6,535 nucleotides of DNA. It comes from Bacillota bacterium (lineage in GTDB: Bacteria > Bacillota > Clostridia > Lutisporales > Lutisporaceae). The DNA is taken from positions 1-6,535 of the forward strand of contig JAEXXN010000566.1 in NCBI GenBank assembly GCA_023405875.1, written 5' to 3'. Shown here in pieces: positions 5,368 to 6,535 of the stretch; within the stretch, counting starts at the first letter, position 1; each line of letters starts with the position of its first letter. The position numbers and the translations under genes were made by a program. The notes beneath the pieces were generated by a model. The model searched no databases. It saw only the letters and a list, made by a program, of their open reading frames with translations, and was not told where the DNA came from.

Positions 5368-6501
5368 ATGAAAACATTGAAAAAGGGAATCGCTCTGATC
5401 ACGATTATCTCAGTAATCCTGGGAATGTCGCTGATACCTGCTTTAGCGGCAGCAGGACAACCTGGTATAGCTATTGATGGCAAAGCCATATCCATTCCGT
5501 CCTCTTACGGCGCCCCTTATGTTGATTCTTCAAATACGCTCCAGGTACCTGTACGGGGAGTTATAGAAAAACTGGGGGCGACAATTGTCTGGGACAGTAA
5601 AGCTCAAACAGCAATAATCAACGGTTCGGTCAGGATAAAGCCCGGTGCTTCAGAGATCCAGACAGCCTATGGAACCATTCCTATGAATACAAAGGTCGTC
5701 TCAAAAAACGACAGGCTCTATGTACCCGCTAAATATTTAGGCAATGCCCTTGGTTACAAAGTAGATCTCTCAACAAAAGACGGTGCTCCTGAGGCCAATA
5801 TAGTCACCAAAGCGGCGCTGACGATATCAGCCGCAGCCAGCCTGAAGGATGCCATGGCAGAAATAAAGAACCTATACCTGGCAGAAAAGCCTAATACAAG
5901 CCTGACCGTAAATCTTGGCTCCTCCGGCGCTCTGGCACAGCAAATCGAGCAAGGTGCAGAGGTTGACGTTTTTCTATCGGCAGCTATAAAAAATATGACG
6001 GATCTGAAGGACAAGAACCAGTTGGATAACAGCACCATCAAAGATCTTCTCGGAAATAAGGTTGTTCTTGTAGTTCCTAACGATTCCAAAATATCTATTG
6101 ACAATTTTGCGGATGTGCTTGACCCAACAATTAAAAGAATTGCATTGGGAGAACCAAAAAGCGTACCTGCTGGCCAATATGCGGAAGAAGTGTTTACATC
6201 CTTGAATATTTTGTCCAAGGTTAAGGAAAAAGCTGTTTACGCCAAGGATGTCAGGGAAGTTCTGACCTGGGTTGAAACCGGCAATGTTGATGCAGGAGTT
6301 GTATACTCAACAGATGCTAAAGTTTCAAATAAAGTAACAGTTATAGCTACAGCATCGGAAGGTTCACATAAACCGGTCATCTACCCGGCGGCTGTTGTTA
6401 AAGCAACCAAGAACCCTGAGGCAGCTAAAGACTTCTTGAATTTCTTAAGCAGTGACGCTGCAAAAGCTGTATTTGTAAAGTACGGTTTCAGCATACAATA
6501 A
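5368..6501 (+). CDS. modA: Molybdate ABC transporter substrate-binding protein with N-terminal stalk domain
   Basis: Exported protein that captures molybdate (possibly tungstate) for an ABC importer. Residues 1-29 are a signal peptide (positive KK, hydrophobic core, ALAAAG-type cleavage site). Residues 34-133 resemble the copper amine oxidase N-terminal-like stalk domain (VPVRGVIEKLGATIVWD; YVPAKYLGNALGY). Residues 151-377 are a full ModA. The likely oxyanion contacts are present: S158 in AAASL, S185/S186 in GSSG, A268 in VPAGQYAEE, V295 and Y313 in GVVYSTDA. ModA alone is about 230 residues, so the extra length is the stalk domain. There is no lipobox cysteine, unlike most Gram-positive binding proteins, so attachment may depend on the stalk. 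The start follows AAAGGAG (5354-5360) with 7 bases of spacing. It is divergent from the HTH-TOBE regulator. No terminator is seen in the 34 bases after the stop, so a permease gene probably follows. Confidence 0.94.
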   Translation: MKTLKKGIALITIISVILGMSLIPALAAAGQPGIAIDGKAISIPSSYGAPYVDSSNTLQVPVRGVIEKLGATIVWDSKAQTAIINGSVRIKPGASEIQTAYGTIPMNTKVVSKNDRLYVPAKYLGNALGYKVDLSTKDGAPEANIVTKAALTISAAASLKDAMAEIKNLYLAEKPNTSLTVNLGSSGALAQQIEQGAEVDVFLSAAIKNMTDLKDKNQLDNSTIKDLLGNKVVLVVPNDSKISIDNFADVLDPTIKRIALGEPKSVPAGQYAEEVFTSLNILSKVKEKAVYAKDVREVLTWVETGNVDAGVVYSTDAKVSNKVTVIATASEGSHKPVIYPAAVVKATKNPEAAKDFLNFLSSDAAKAVFVKYGFSIQ

Positions 6502-6535
6502 ATAATCTGTTGTGCCGGCTGATAAAAGAGCGTAC

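Noticed and set aside
5754..6218. Minus-strand open frame of 154 codons inside modA
   Set aside because: It lies wholly antisense to a well-supported modA, has no recognisable domain, and is explained as a shadow of that gene.

Overview
The window looks like chromosomal DNA of a moderately low-GC, Gram-positive anaerobe of the Clostridia type. The signs are AGGAGG-like ribosome binding sites, sigma-A-like AT-rich promoters, a 'stalk' (copper amine oxidase N-terminal-like) domain on an exported protein, and a GT4 glycosyltransferase with a clostridial flavour. The genus cannot be fixed from the sequence alone. No rRNA, tRNA, CRISPR array, transposase or phage gene is visible.

Positions 1-4342 hold a minus-strand operon of four genes, read right to left. 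They are a short zinc-dependent phospholipase C-like protein (3743-4342), a GT4 glycosyltransferase (2610-3743), UDP-glucose 6-dehydrogenase (1209-2537) and a radical SAM protein with a SPASM-like cysteine tail (1-1190, cut by the left edge). Coupling is tight: phospholipase and glycosyltransferase share a TAATG stop/start, and dehydrogenase and radical SAM gene are 18 bases apart. The 72-base gap before the dehydrogenase contains an imperfect stem-loop and a possible 27-codon bridging ORF. My reading is a cell-envelope pathway: UDP-glucuronate made by the dehydrogenase could feed the glycosyltransferase, acting on a lipid whose supply the phospholipase-like protein influences. The radical SAM step is unknown.

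Positions 4343-4613 separate this operon from the next unit. They hold a candidate promoter for the operon, a very long near-perfect hairpin (probably a terminator) and what may be the last 20 codons of a lost gene.

Positions 4614-6535 are a divergent molybdate/tungstate module. A minus-strand regulator joins an excisionase-type helix-turn-helix to a ModC/WtpC-like TOBE domain. Facing the other way is modA, a molybdate-binding protein that carries a stalk domain and lacks a lipobox cysteine. Between them are two extended -10 promoters and, from the modA -10 into its leader, five exactly phased 10-bp direct repeats that are the best candidate operator. A permease gene (modB) would be expected right of the window. 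The last 34 bases after modA show no terminator and no recognisable start.
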